A stretch of DNA of 36,694 bases from Verrucomicrobiota bacterium (GTDB lineage Bacteria > Chlamydiota > Chlamydiia > Chlamydiales > Rhabdochlamydiaceae), in NCBI GenBank assembly GCA_018239985.1, contig JAFEGK010000013.1:77514-114207 (forward strand). Direction: 5' to 3'. The translations under genes were made by a program, and so were the position numbers. Under the pieces are notes generated by a model. The model searched no databases. It was not told the DNA's origin and saw only the letters and a list, made by a program, of their open reading frames with translations. Positions 15,801 through 22,833 of the stretch are shown one piece after another (the stretch's first letter is position 1; each line of letters begins with the position of its first letter).

Positions 15801-16501
15801 TCGAGGTAAAATTCAATCGCAATATCGGGAAAATCGATCGAGATAAAATGGGGCAACTCCTCATCGGAGAAAAGGATCTTATAAGCTACCCCATCTTCTT
15901 GATAGAGCATCCACTGCTTGGCCAGATCAGACCAAAATGAAAGCTCATAGCTCAGATGAGCAGAGGGTCTGCCTTCGCGCCATAAAGTGAGTTCTTCAGG
16001 ATCCAACTTGGAAAATTTCAGCGACGTCTCTTCTGTCTCAATTGGACGGTGATAAAGAACCTCTTCAAACTCCTTCAACTTCCTCTTCGGTTTCATCCAA
16101 AAAAGGCGTTTACCCGTTTGGGAAAAAGCCTCGAAAGCCCCATGCGACCGTTTGAGGCAACTGGCCTCATAGCCGTGCCGCTCTGCACAGATCATCCCGA
16201 TTTGGTTCCAAAAACTCTCCCGAAAGCGGACATGCAACGGCTCTTGCTGCATGATTTTCGAGTAAGCAGCAGCCAGGTGCGGGCACGACCCTTTTTTCTC
16301 AGCCTTCTCGCAGGTGCAAAAAGCATCGATCAGCTCCCCGGAATCGTGGAGCTGTAAAAAAGGCCAAAACGTCTCTTTGGGCTTTGGACGGGCAAGAACT
16401 TCAACCTGATAGGTCCCCTCTGAAAAAAGGACCCCTTTAACCCGGCCTTCTTCGAGCAGATGTTTCCCTTCAACTAGATCCTGTTTTGAAAACAATTTCA
16501 T
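12827..16501 (-). CDS. SWIM zinc-finger SNF2-family helicase/ATPase
   Basis: Large (1224-residue) DNA-dependent ATPase of the SNF2/RapA-like superfamily 2, probably a DNA translocase that remodels protein-DNA complexes. An N-terminal SWIM zinc finger is seen as C62-x-C64-x8-C73-x-H75. The middle (about 290-600) holds four tandem copies of a unit centred on G(D/E)(W/Y)xY(V/L)xxxGF at about residues 296, 381, 468 and 561. The motor follows: Walker A DEMGLGKT (about 780-787), the DEAH-box equivalent DELQ (about 877), motif III LTGTPIENR, and motifs V/VI ending in DRVHRMGQ (about 1157-1164). Similar SWIM-SNF2 proteins occur across Chlamydiae. It is third in the minus-strand order glyA, clpP, helicase, with 37 bases after the clpP stop. 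The 3' end overlaps the methyltransferase gene by 4 bases. Confidence 0.9.
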   Translation of the reverse strand: MKLFSKQDLVEGKHLLEEGRVKGVLFSEGTYQVEVLARPKPKETFWPFLQLHDSGELIDAFCTCEKAEKKGSCPHLAAAYSKIMQQEPLHVRFRESFWNQIGMICAERHGYEASCLKRSHGAFEAFSQTGKRLFWMKPKRKLKEFEEVLYHRPIETEETSLKFSKLDPEELTLWREGRPSAHLSYELSFWSDLAKQWMLYQEDGVAYKILFSDEELPHFISIDFPDIAIEFYLDLSHWPQVIPSLQTVDSPLKVHPYTMGKLESIHFIEGSFVLEFEEKGQEVTKAPEGEKKIPVGDWLYVSGEGFYPKGVDPLLDQKVIRKDQISLFFKRHLKLIQKHLKGEKIHPNPLPVRYWMFFDQKQALHVEAYLFEKGDLEPYYFGDWAYLPEKGFFQLDKQLFDSQKQEIPKEKVSDFVNRHRLWLQSFEGFQTHVSGVESKLGFKFNGKGRLIFFTRHEFTEEGEQLIDLGEWIYVKGKGFYAKIAARAGSFVKAGVEVEPFEVSSFIHRHRDELEPVPGFFTDHCPLQKSGLNIGFNEKGRIEINPEFFFLPQYAPQKVKIFGDYTYVEGEGFALIPHASRLPESYKVEKVIDPLAEPYFIGYELELLYPHVLTIDPKLKRPQKMGLRLLGLKRQPSAKTGQWVLELNVETDIGAVPIFELWRAIWDGKQYLFSSAGLLFLRKKNFDWLRLKSKKRWLKNGEAIRFNTLEFLRLTATEDLLEPEGESRKAKETGRLLRDLLALKAPTEPDLTGLQSDLRPYQKTGVAWLWFLYSYGLSGMLCDEMGLGKTHQAMALIAAIKNSKKSKFLVVCPTSVIYHWEKLIQTFLPSLKVYVFHGIGRRFEAFSKNSYDLLLTSYGIVRTENKALSKVHFDLSVFDELQTAKNEKSQTNRALRNINATMRLGLTGTPIENRLTELKALFELIVPTYLPTMSVFRELFTNPIEKYQDAEKRELLRRLIHPFLLRRKKSEVLTELPEKIEEVALCDMSEEQHRLYHTLVIQNRDQLLRDLEDTSKPPPITHIFSMLSKLKQICNHPCLITKDIGNYKHHASGKWELFLELLDETRDSGQKLVVFSQYLGMLDIIGSHLKERGISFAEIRGSTRDRKAEVERFAEDPTCEIFLGSLQAAGVGIDLISASVVIHYDRWWNPAKENQATDRVHRMGQKRGVQVFKLVTKNSIEEHIDSLIEKKLSLAKGILSFDDQDQIKGLQREDLIELLQLLEKD

Positions 16502-16538
16502 AAAATAGGGAAAATTTTCCGCTCTTGGGATTTAACCG

Positions 16539-17138
16539 TCAAGCGATTTCGGCAAACGAAGAAACCACCTTATCGAGCAGTCCATACTCGAGAGCCTCTT
16601 CAGCCGACATCCACGTATCTCGGTCAATCGCCTTTTCAATCGTCTTGCGGTCTTTTCCAGTCGCTGCAACGTAAATATCGACAATCGCCTGGCGCGTCTT
16701 CAAAATTTCTCTCGCCTGAATTTCCAAATCGGTCGCTTGTCCTTGAATCAAACCCATGACCCGTGGTTGGTGGATCATGATCCTCGAGTGCTTCGTTGCA
16801 AAACGGCGCCCAGGAGCGGCACACAGACTCAAAATGGATCCCATCGATGCAGCCAGCCCCGTCACCAAAGTGGTCACCGGCGATTTGATCATTTTCACCT
16901 GATCCCAAATCGCAAAACCGCAATCGACCGCCCCACCTGGAGAATTGATCACAAAAAGAATCGGTTTACCGGGATCTAAGTGCTCCAAATACCAGAGCTT
17001 TCTGATCGTGGTATTTGTCGATTTTTCATCGACCGCATCGGAAAAGAAAATCCGGCGTGATTTCATGAGCGCCTCTTCGATTTTATCATCGACCGAGGAA
17101 TGAAAACGGTGTGCTGTATTTTCTTCTTGCATGGACAT
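16539..17138 (-). CDS. clpP: ATP-dependent Clp protease proteolytic subunit (ClpP1-type)
   Basis: Serine protease subunit that forms a barrel with a second ClpP and works with ClpX/ClpC unfoldases. The 199-residue product has the full triad: Ser98 in GLAASMGS, His123 in IMIHQP and Asp174 in [25 protein letters not shown] is the conserved handle region. The sequence is very close to the chlamydial ClpP1 (CT431) type, including LCAxPGRRFAT and EKAIDRDxWMSA, and not to generic ClpP. AGGAG lies 5 bases before the ATG. Chlamydiae normally have two ClpP subunits; the second is not in this window. It lies 51 bases after glyA, the same neighbour as in Chlamydia trachomatis (CT432-CT431). Confidence 0.96.
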   Translation of the reverse strand: MSMQEENTAHRFHSSVDDKIEEALMKSRRIFFSDAVDEKSTNTTIRKLWYLEHLDPGKPILFVINSPGGAVDCGFAIWDQVKMIKSPVTTLVTGLAASMGSILSLCAAPGRRFATKHSRIMIHQPRVMGLIQGQATDLEIQAREILKTRQAIVDIYVAATGKDRKTIEKAIDRDTWMSAEEALEYGLLDKVVSSFAEIA

Positions 17139-17189
17139 ATGTACTCCTAATTTTTAGACTAAAACCCTATTATTCATAGAGACCTATAT

Positions 17190-18656
17190 TCATTCAATGA
17201 TCAGTTCGGGATAGAGCGGAAACCGACCCAATAAATCTTTTGCTTCAATCTGCACCCTAGCCCGAACTTGGGGGTCGATCACCACTTGAGACCTAGTTTG
17301 CCCCTTTTTGCACCCCTTGAGCAGATCGTGGATCATGAAGGCAATTTTTTCCATCTCACCCTCTTTCATTCCCAGAGTCGTAGTCGCCGGCGTCCCAATC
17401 CTTATCCCCGACGTATACCAAGCCCCGTTTGGATCAAAAGGAATCGCATTCCGATTGACCGTCAGCCCAGCCTCTCTCAGAGCTACTTCCGCTTGCCGCC
17501 CCGTGAGCCCATACGACTGCATCACATCGATCACCATCAAGTGATTATCGGTCCCCTGAGTCAGCACCGCCGCCCCCCTCGAGACAAGATAGCTCGCAAG
17601 GGCTCTTGCATTTTTGACAACCTGATGGGCATACTCTCTAAATTCAGCCGTATTCGCCTCTTTGAAAGCGATCGCCTTCGCAGCAATCACATGCGGCAGC
17701 GGTCCTCCCAATACCAGCGGACAACCCCGATCAACCACCTCTTTAAACTCCGCTTGGCACATCACAAGCCCACCACGGGGCCCCCTTAGCGTCTTATGCG
17801 TCGTCGACGTGACAATATGTGAAAATGGAATCGGATTATAATCGCCTTGGAAAACCTTGCCAGCAACCAACCCAGCAAAATGGGCCATGTCGGTCATCAT
17901 CACCGCACCGACACTATCGGCAATTTCCCGCATCTTGGCGAAATTAATCAGCCGCGGATAGGCTGAATAGCCCACCATCAGCAGCGCCGGCTTTTCCCGT
18001 TTCACTTGGCTCTGCAGGGCCCCATAATCGAGTAGCCCCGTCTTCGGATCGACATCATAGGCGACCGCCTGCATGATCTTGCTCGAAATATTGCGCCGAT
18101 ACCCATGGGTCAAATGCCCCCCCGACCCCAATCCCAGCCCCATCATCTTCTGGGAAAGGACTAACTGCCGCGCCCTTTCATATTCTTCAGGAGTCAATTC
18201 ATCGATCGATTTTTTGCCCAGCCGCTGCACCTCTTTATCCTCGAAACGGTGGACCAGCACCGACCACATCGCCACCATATTGGCGTCAGCCCCCGAATGG
18301 GGCTGTACATAGGCGTGGTCACAACCAAAAAGAGAGCGCAATTCATTTGCCGCCATCTCCTCAATCGCATCGATATTTTCACACCCCGCATAGAAGCGGT
18401 GATGCGGATATCCTTCAGCATATTTATCGGTCAAAAGATTGCCCATCGCCAGCTGAACCGCCAGCGAAGAATAGTTCTCAGAAGCAATCAACTTAATGTT
18501 ACTCCGCTGATCCTTCAGTTCCTGCACAATCCTACGGGCCACTTCAGGCGACGAAGCCTCGATGTGATCGAGCCCAGCCAAAAAAGCGATCGCCGCCGTC
18601 GACCGGTCGACATCAGAAGTTTGCTCAAAATATCTTTGTAAATATCCTTTTGCCAT
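17190..18656 (-). CDS. glyA: Serine hydroxymethyltransferase GlyA
   Basis: PLP-dependent enzyme that interconverts serine and glycine while loading or unloading one-carbon units on tetrahydrofolate. The 488-residue length is longer than the usual 415-420 but typical of chlamydial GlyA, which has an extended N-terminal part and insert. Key features are the folate/PLP segment NYSSLAVQLAMGNLLTDKYA, YVQPHSGADAN, the PLP-lysine motif TSTTHKTLRGPRGG (Lys near residue 283) and RIGTPATTTLGM near the C-terminus. The ATG at 18656 is preferred over the adjacent TTG at 18659. It appears to be first in a transcript with clpP and the SNF2 helicase. Besides one-carbon metabolism, chlamydial GlyA has been proposed to have a side activity with alanine; nothing here tests that. 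Confidence 0.96.
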   Translation of the reverse strand: MAKGYLQRYFEQTSDVDRSTAAIAFLAGLDHIEASSPEVARRIVQELKDQRSNIKLIASENYSSLAVQLAMGNLLTDKYAEGYPHHRFYAGCENIDAIEEMAANELRSLFGCDHAYVQPHSGADANMVAMWSVLVHRFEDKEVQRLGKKSIDELTPEEYERARQLVLSQKMMGLGLGSGGHLTHGYRRNISSKIMQAVAYDVDPKTGLLDYGALQSQVKREKPALLMVGYSAYPRLINFAKMREIADSVGAVMMTDMAHFAGLVAGKVFQGDYNPIPFSHIVTSTTHKTLRGPRGGLVMCQAEFKEVVDRGCPLVLGGPLPHVIAAKAIAFKEANTAEFREYAHQVVKNARALASYLVSRGAAVLTQGTDNHLMVIDVMQSYGLTGRQAEVALREAGLTVNRNAIPFDPNGAWYTSGIRIGTPATTTLGMKEGEMEKIAFMIHDLLKGCKKGQTRSQVVIDPQVRARVQIEAKDLLGRFPLYPELIIE

Positions 18657-18753
18657 CAATGTAGAGAAGATTCACCCCTTGGGTTGGTTTCCCCTCCACT
18701 GTCCCCTTTCAGGGCAAAATTTGGCAAGACAAATTTGTCGAAATGGCTTTGAT

Positions 18754-18780
18754 GAAAAAACCAGAACTTAAACTCTGGTC
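18754..18780 (-). terminator. Intrinsic terminator of the F-box cluster
   Basis: On the minus strand, a stem ACCAGA/TCTGGT with an 8-nt loop is followed directly by six T residues. It lies 20 bases beyond the stop of the last F-box gene and separates the F-box array from glyA. Confidence 0.65.
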
Positions 18781-18799
18781 TCCTTCCGAGAGGATCAAG

Positions 18800-19738
18800 T
18801 CAAACTGGTTGATCGTCGACGACCTTGAACTCCCGCACACAGCTGGCTCCGACACGTCTAGCGCCGTCAAAGAAGATACCATCTACGATCGAGGCCCACG
18901 GGCCAACGGAGCTCCACCCATAGTACGAATAGACCTCCATCGGATGACCGTGATAGTCTTTTATGACATCCCTACAAAATATATTATTATCTTCGGGTCC
19001 AAATAGTCGAACCATAGCATCTGAAGGAGACATCCGGTAGACCATCAATGCAAAATCGACCGCTTCCCTCAAGGTAAGGAACCTGCAGTTTAGGTCTCTT
19101 CCTATCTGGCCTCTTGCATCTCTGGGGGATCTACCTCTCGTGCCATCAATAATTCCATTTGCGATCGCTACTGTGATCGTCTTAGGGCATTCTACATCCC
19201 AGATCTTCTCCTGATAAAAGTGTGGAAAAAATACAAATGCTGTTTCGTTTCCTTTACAATGATCTGCAGAGTCTTGGGCATGTTTTAACGTCCTCCCTTT
19301 AAAGAAGGTCATAATCGTGATCCCTTGTTTCCCTTCTACTTGCTTTTCCATCTGCTTGATTTCTTTAAAGTCCTGTTTCGTTACATAGGGGCGGCCTCTC
19401 TCCACTAAAGTTAATGGATCCAAATATACATACCTCTCCCATTCCTCTCTCCCGATGAACCTGGTATTTGTAAACACTTCTTTTAAATTATAGGATCGCC
19501 AGAGCGAGTCGCTAGAGGCCACTTGATTGAACACTCGACAAACAGCGCAAAGCCGAGGCAATTCTTCGGGGGACAAATGCCTTAAAATGAGCCAAACGAC
19601 GTTTTTGGGAACCCAAACGCCCGATATCGATACTGTTCCGGGCTTTTCCTCCGCCTCCCCTGAACTGAAACCCCCATATGCGGCAGGGAATTCGCCGGCA
19701 ATTGCCCACACTGAATTTATAAAATCAACAAAAGTCAT
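18800..19738 (-). CDS. F-box domain protein, putative secreted effector (array copy 1)
   Basis: 312-residue member of a four-copy tandem family. The N-terminus holds a short helical leader with EFPAAYGGF (residues 16-24). It is followed by an F-box at about 43-84: WVPKNVVWLILRHLSPEELPR, then LCAVCRVFNQVASSDSLWRS. F-boxes bind Skp1 in host SCF ubiquitin ligases and have no known bacterial partner, so the protein is probably injected into the eukaryotic host; this is inference from the family. The C-terminal domain (about 90-312) is shared with the other copies (DPLTLVERGRPYVTKQDF, ITIMTFFKGRTL, CPKTITVAIANGI, LTLREAVDFALMVYRM, REFKV near the end) and is not recognised; it may choose the ubiquitination target. 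No export signal peptide or membrane segment is seen. ATG at 19738. This copy appears intact, with its own promoter and terminator. Confidence 0.8.
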   Translation of the reverse strand: MTFVDFINSVWAIAGEFPAAYGGFSSGEAEEKPGTVSISGVWVPKNVVWLILRHLSPEELPRLCAVCRVFNQVASSDSLWRSYNLKEVFTNTRFIGREEWERYVYLDPLTLVERGRPYVTKQDFKEIKQMEKQVEGKQGITIMTFFKGRTLKHAQDSADHCKGNETAFVFFPHFYQEKIWDVECPKTITVAIANGIIDGTRGRSPRDARGQIGRDLNCRFLTLREAVDFALMVYRMSPSDAMVRLFGPEDNNIFCRDVIKDYHGHPMEVYSYYGWSSVGPWASIVDGIFFDGARRVGASCVREFKVVDDQPV

Positions 19739-19769
19739 CTTATTACATAATATTTAAATTAAAAACATA

Positions 19770-19798
19770 ATTTTATCATATTTTATATTATATTTCAA
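19770..19798 (-). promoter_or_regulatory. Promoter of F-box copy 1 (shared array promoter type)
   Basis: Reading the minus strand, TTGAAA (19793-19798) is followed after 17 bases by TAAAAT (19770-19775). The AT-rich spacer begins TATAATATA, as in front of copies 2 and 4, and a conserved block of about 60 bases lies just upstream. Conservation among paralogues supports the call. Confidence 0.5.
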
Positions 19799-19931
19799 AG
19801 TCAAAATATTTAATTTAATCACAATTGATTGCATTTCAATATGTTACAACCAAGAGCTCGGAGGGCCGCTGACGCGTAGCGATCATGCAGATCCTGCCTC
19901 TGCTCATTTTAGGAAGGGGAAAACCATCTTT

Positions 19932-20864
19932 TCAAAGATCACGGACCTTGAACTCCCGCAGACCGCTGACTCCGTAGAAATGGTGTGCGAAGTAAAGGCT
20001 GGAGACATCGGGGCCAGCCGGGACGAAGTTCCCATAGTTCGAAAAAAAACGGCTGATTCTGCCGGAATTTTCATTTTTTTCCTCATCCACACAAAGCGTA
20101 TGAGTAGACTTGGGGTCATCACCAAATAGTCGCACGGGAGCATCTGCAGGAGACATCCTGTATACCATCAATCCAAAATCGACCGCTTCCCTTAAGGTAA
20201 GGGGCCTGCACTTCAGGTCTTCTAACATCCACATTCTTTGGGAGACTCCTAAACCTCTGCTACCTTCAAGGATTCCATTTGCGATCACTACCGTGATCGT
20301 TTTAGGGCACTGTACCTTCCCAAGCCGCTTCAGAAGCTTGGGTGCAAAATTTGTAAATTGAGTGACGTTGCCCTCTTTAGGATTTCCTGCAGAGTCATGG
20401 GCCTCTTGTAACGTCCTCCCTTTAAAGAAGGTCATAATCGTGATCCCTTGTTTCCCTTCTACTCGCTCTTCCATCTGCTTGATTTCTTTAAAGTCCTTTT
20501 TCGTTACGTAGGGACGGCCTCTCGGCACCAAGTTTAATGGATCCACATGTACATACCTCTCCCATTCGGCTCTTCCGATGAATCTGGCATTTGGAAACAC
20601 TTCTCTCAAATCGTAGGATTGTCAAAACGAGTCCATCGAGGCCACCTCATTGAAGACTCGACAAACCGCGCAAATCCGGGGCAAGTCTTCGAACGGCAAA
20701 TGCCTTAAAATGAGCCAAACGACGTTTTTGGGAACCCAAACGCCCGACATCGATACTGTTACGGGCTTTTTCTCCGCCTCCTCTGAACCGAAACCCCCAT
20801 ATGCGGCAGGGAATTCGCTAGCAATTTTGTAAGCAGACATTAGAAAACTAACAACATTAAACAC
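19932..20864 (-). pseudogene. F-box domain protein interrupted by one in-frame UGA (array copy 2)
   Basis: A single reading frame of 311 codons (GTG at 20864, or ATG at 20840) would encode a full-length paralogue of copy 1. It is cut by TGA at 20622-20624. The paralogues have TGG (Trp) there, in the context SLWRSY or PLWQSY, so this is a one-base TGG to TGA change. The F-box lies before the stop (WVPKNVVWLILRHLPFEDLPR) and the intact 226-codon C-terminal domain after it, with no further stop or frameshift. The C-terminal part keeps REVFPNARFIGRAEWERYV, ITIMTFFKGRTL, CPKTITVVIANGI, LTLREAVDFGLMVYRM and a GLREFKV end. It could be a young pseudogene, a gene expressed by UGA read-through, or a split gene giving a lone F-box peptide. 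The downstream half has only a TTG as possible start. Confidence 0.75.
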
Positions 20865-20901
20865 TTTAATAAAACCCGTCTTGCGTAATATATAATAATA
20901 T

Positions 20902-20929
20902 ATTACAATATTTATATATTACACTTCAA
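20902..20929 (-). promoter_or_regulatory. Promoter of F-box copy 2 (shared array promoter type)
   Basis: Minus-strand TTGAAG (20924-20929), 16-base spacer, TGTAAT (20902-20907). The spacer TGTAATATATAAATAT closely matches the one ahead of copy 4. The upstream conserved block (about 20930-20990, with TTAATCACAATCGAT on the plus strand) is shared with copies 1 and 4. The promoter is intact although the gene is interrupted. Confidence 0.5.
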
Positions 20930-21007
20930 TATCAAATATTTTTTACTTAATCACAATCGATCGATTTTAATATGTTACGGCTATAGATAGACCACGAGAC
21001 GCCCCTT

Positions 21008-21097
21008 TATGAACCTATCCAACTAAAAAGTTTTAGTCGATTTTTGGGTTCTTTTGAGTCGAAAATCGGCGAAAAATTTTAGTTGGATAGGTTCATA
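21008..21097. repeat. 90-bp element with perfect 21-bp inverted terminal repeats
   Basis: TATGAACCTATCCAACTAAAA at 21008-21028 is repeated exactly as its reverse complement at 21077-21097, around 48 bases that themselves hold a small imperfect inverted repeat (AGTCGATTTTTG against GAGTCGAAAATCG-type arms). It encodes nothing. It lies between F-box copy 2's promoter block and copy 3's 3' end. It looks like a miniature inverted-repeat transposable element or a long hairpin; no target-site duplication is obvious beyond a possible TA. Confidence 0.7.
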
Positions 21098-21101
21098 GAA
21101 G

Positions 21102-21130
21102 AGAGACAGGATGTGGAAGATCCTGTCTCT
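21102..21130 (-). terminator. Hairpin after F-box copy 3
   Basis: A perfect 11-bp stem (AGAGACAGGAT with ATCCTGTCTCT) and a 7-nt loop lie 31 bases beyond the stop of F-box copy 3 on the minus strand. Only a CTTCTAT tract follows, so it is either a weak intrinsic terminator or an RNA-stabilising hairpin. A degenerate version of the same sequence lies downstream of copy 2 near 19891-19908. Confidence 0.5.
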
Positions 21131-21160
21131 GCTCATTTTACGGAGGGAAAAACCAACTTT

Positions 21161-22495
21161 TCAAAGATCACGGACCTTGAACTCCCGCAGACCAGCGATC
21201 CCATCGAGGGTACTCATCTCGCTGGCGGACCGGAGGTAGGGGCCGGCCATGCCGAAGCCGAAGCCTCCATAGTTCGAAAAGATCTCGATGATACCGCCGG
21301 TTTTTTCATCTTTTTTGTTATCCACACAAAGCGTGTACTTAGTTGGGGGCCCCTCCTCAAATAGTCGCACGGGAGCACCTGGATCACTCATCCGGTATAC
21401 CATCAATCCAAAATCGACCGCTTCCCTTAAGGTAAGGGGTCTGCATTTCAGGTCATTTACCAACTGTTTTTTTTGATTAAAGCGGCCTTTACGTTTGCTG
21501 CCTTGAAAAATTCCATTTGTGATCGCTACAGTGATCGTCTTAGGGCATTCTACGTTGAGCTCCTTAACAAACTTGGACTCGAAGCAACGAAGCCTAGTTA
21601 CAAGACCTTCTTTGGGACAGCTTGCAGAATCACAAGCCTGTTCTAGCGTCCTCCCTTTAAAGAAGGTCATAATCGTGATCCCTTGTTTCCCTTCTACTTG
21701 CTTTTCCATCTGCTTTACTTCTTTAAAGTCCTGTTTCGTTACATAGGGACGGCCTCTCTGCACTAAGGTTGATGAATCTACGTCTACATACCTCTGCCAT
21801 TCTTCTCTCCCGATGAATCTGGCATTTGGAAACACTTCCCTTAAATCGTAGGATTGCCAAAGTGGATTGCCAGAGGCCACTTGATTGAAGACTCGACAAA
21901 CTGTGCAAATCCGGGGCAATTCTTCGGGAGGCAAATGCCTTAAAATGACCGTTACGACATCCAGGTGTATCCAAATGCCTGACATCGATAGCCCTGGCAC
22001 CAATGTTACGAGGTTTTTCTCGTCCGCTTCCGCTGTAGACGCCTCGCCATCGCCAGGGGGGCGGGCCGCAATTTCATCTGAAGCCCTCTTTTTCTCGACC
22101 TCCGCTGCACCGTCATCCCCATATGGGGCGGGGAATTGGCGATAAGATCGCCGAAATGAGTTGCTCGAGGCCACTTCATTGAAGACTCGACAAACTGTGG
22201 AAATCCGAGGTAATTCTTCGGGAGGCAAATGCCTCAAAATGACCCTAACGACCTCATTGGGAATCCAAAAACCACCCATCGATAAATGGTGAGCGGGTAC
22301 TTGCTCCAATTTTAATGGCTTTTTCTCCTCTGATGCCGCAACCAGCTCCCCGCCTTCGACCGGACCAGGGGGACGCCCGTCCATTTCCTTTGAAGCCCCC
22401 TCTTCCTCTACTTCAACTTCAAAACCCCCATACATATAGGTAAATTGACCAGACATTTGCCACACAAGACTTATAACAGGAATAAAACCAGACAC
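21161..22495 (-). CDS. Double F-box protein, putative secreted effector (array copy 3)
   Basis: 444 residues, about 130 longer than its paralogues because the N-terminal module is duplicated. Unit 1 spans about residues 17-118 and unit 2 about 119-216. Each has a YGG/YGD segment, an acidic linker with GAS/RAS and RPPG, and an F-box (FWIPNEVVRVILRHLPPEEL at about 76-95; IWIHLDVVTVILRHLPPEEL at about 174-193). The repeat period is about 98 residues. The remainder is the shared C-terminal domain with REVFPNARFIGREEWQRYV, ITIMTFFKGRTL, CPKTITVAITNGI, LTLREAVDFGLMVYRM and GLREFKV. The second F-box keeps the LWQSY ending; the first has FRRSY. It is intact from an ATG at 22495. Two F-boxes in one chain are unusual and could allow two Skp1 contacts; this is inference. 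Confidence 0.8.
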   Translation of the reverse strand: MSGFIPVISLVWQMSGQFTYMYGGFEVEVEEEGASKEMDGRPPGPVEGGELVAASEEKKPLKLEQVPAHHLSMGGFWIPNEVVRVILRHLPPEELPRISTVCRVFNEVASSNSFRRSYRQFPAPYGDDGAAEVEKKRASDEIAARPPGDGEASTAEADEKNLVTLVPGLSMSGIWIHLDVVTVILRHLPPEELPRICTVCRVFNQVASGNPLWQSYDLREVFPNARFIGREEWQRYVDVDSSTLVQRGRPYVTKQDFKEVKQMEKQVEGKQGITIMTFFKGRTLEQACDSASCPKEGLVTRLRCFESKFVKELNVECPKTITVAITNGIFQGSKRKGRFNQKKQLVNDLKCRPLTLREAVDFGLMVYRMSDPGAPVRLFEEGPPTKYTLCVDNKKDEKTGGIIEIFSNYGGFGFGMAGPYLRSASEMSTLDGIAGLREFKVRDL

Positions 22496-22833
22496 TTTTC
22501 AACTCCAACTTATTTAAGTTAACAATCAATTCAAGTAATTAATATATATGACTCGGATTTAAAATTTTTAATTTGAAACACGAATTGCACTTGAAGATGA
22601 TACAAACCCAGAGCTTAAGAAGCAATTTGTATTTTGACCGCACACTCTTTTTAGAGCAGAACTTTCGGACACGGAAGGTTACAGAGGTAAAACCAGATCG
22701 AAGCGATAGGATTGCTAAAGAAAACTCTTTAACTGAAGGTCCCCGTGTTGGTGGAAGATTGATTTGGCAAAGCAGCAGCCATTTCGCAAGGCAAAATTGT
22801 CGCTTACAGAGGGCTAAGCCGAGGACCGAGTTT
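22496..22833. other. 338-base intergenic region between F-box copies 3 and 4
   Basis: The part next to copy 3 (22496-22590) is AT-rich and probably holds its promoter, but it lacks the upstream block seen at the other copies. The rest has higher GC and shows no gene, hairpin or repeat that I can support. A plus-strand open frame runs from here into copy 4 but is antisense to the conserved C-terminal domain. Confidence 0.5.

Noticed and set aside
17268-17789. 173-codon plus-strand open frame
   Set aside because: Antisense to glyA, with His/Pro/Arg-rich composition typical of a shadow frame.
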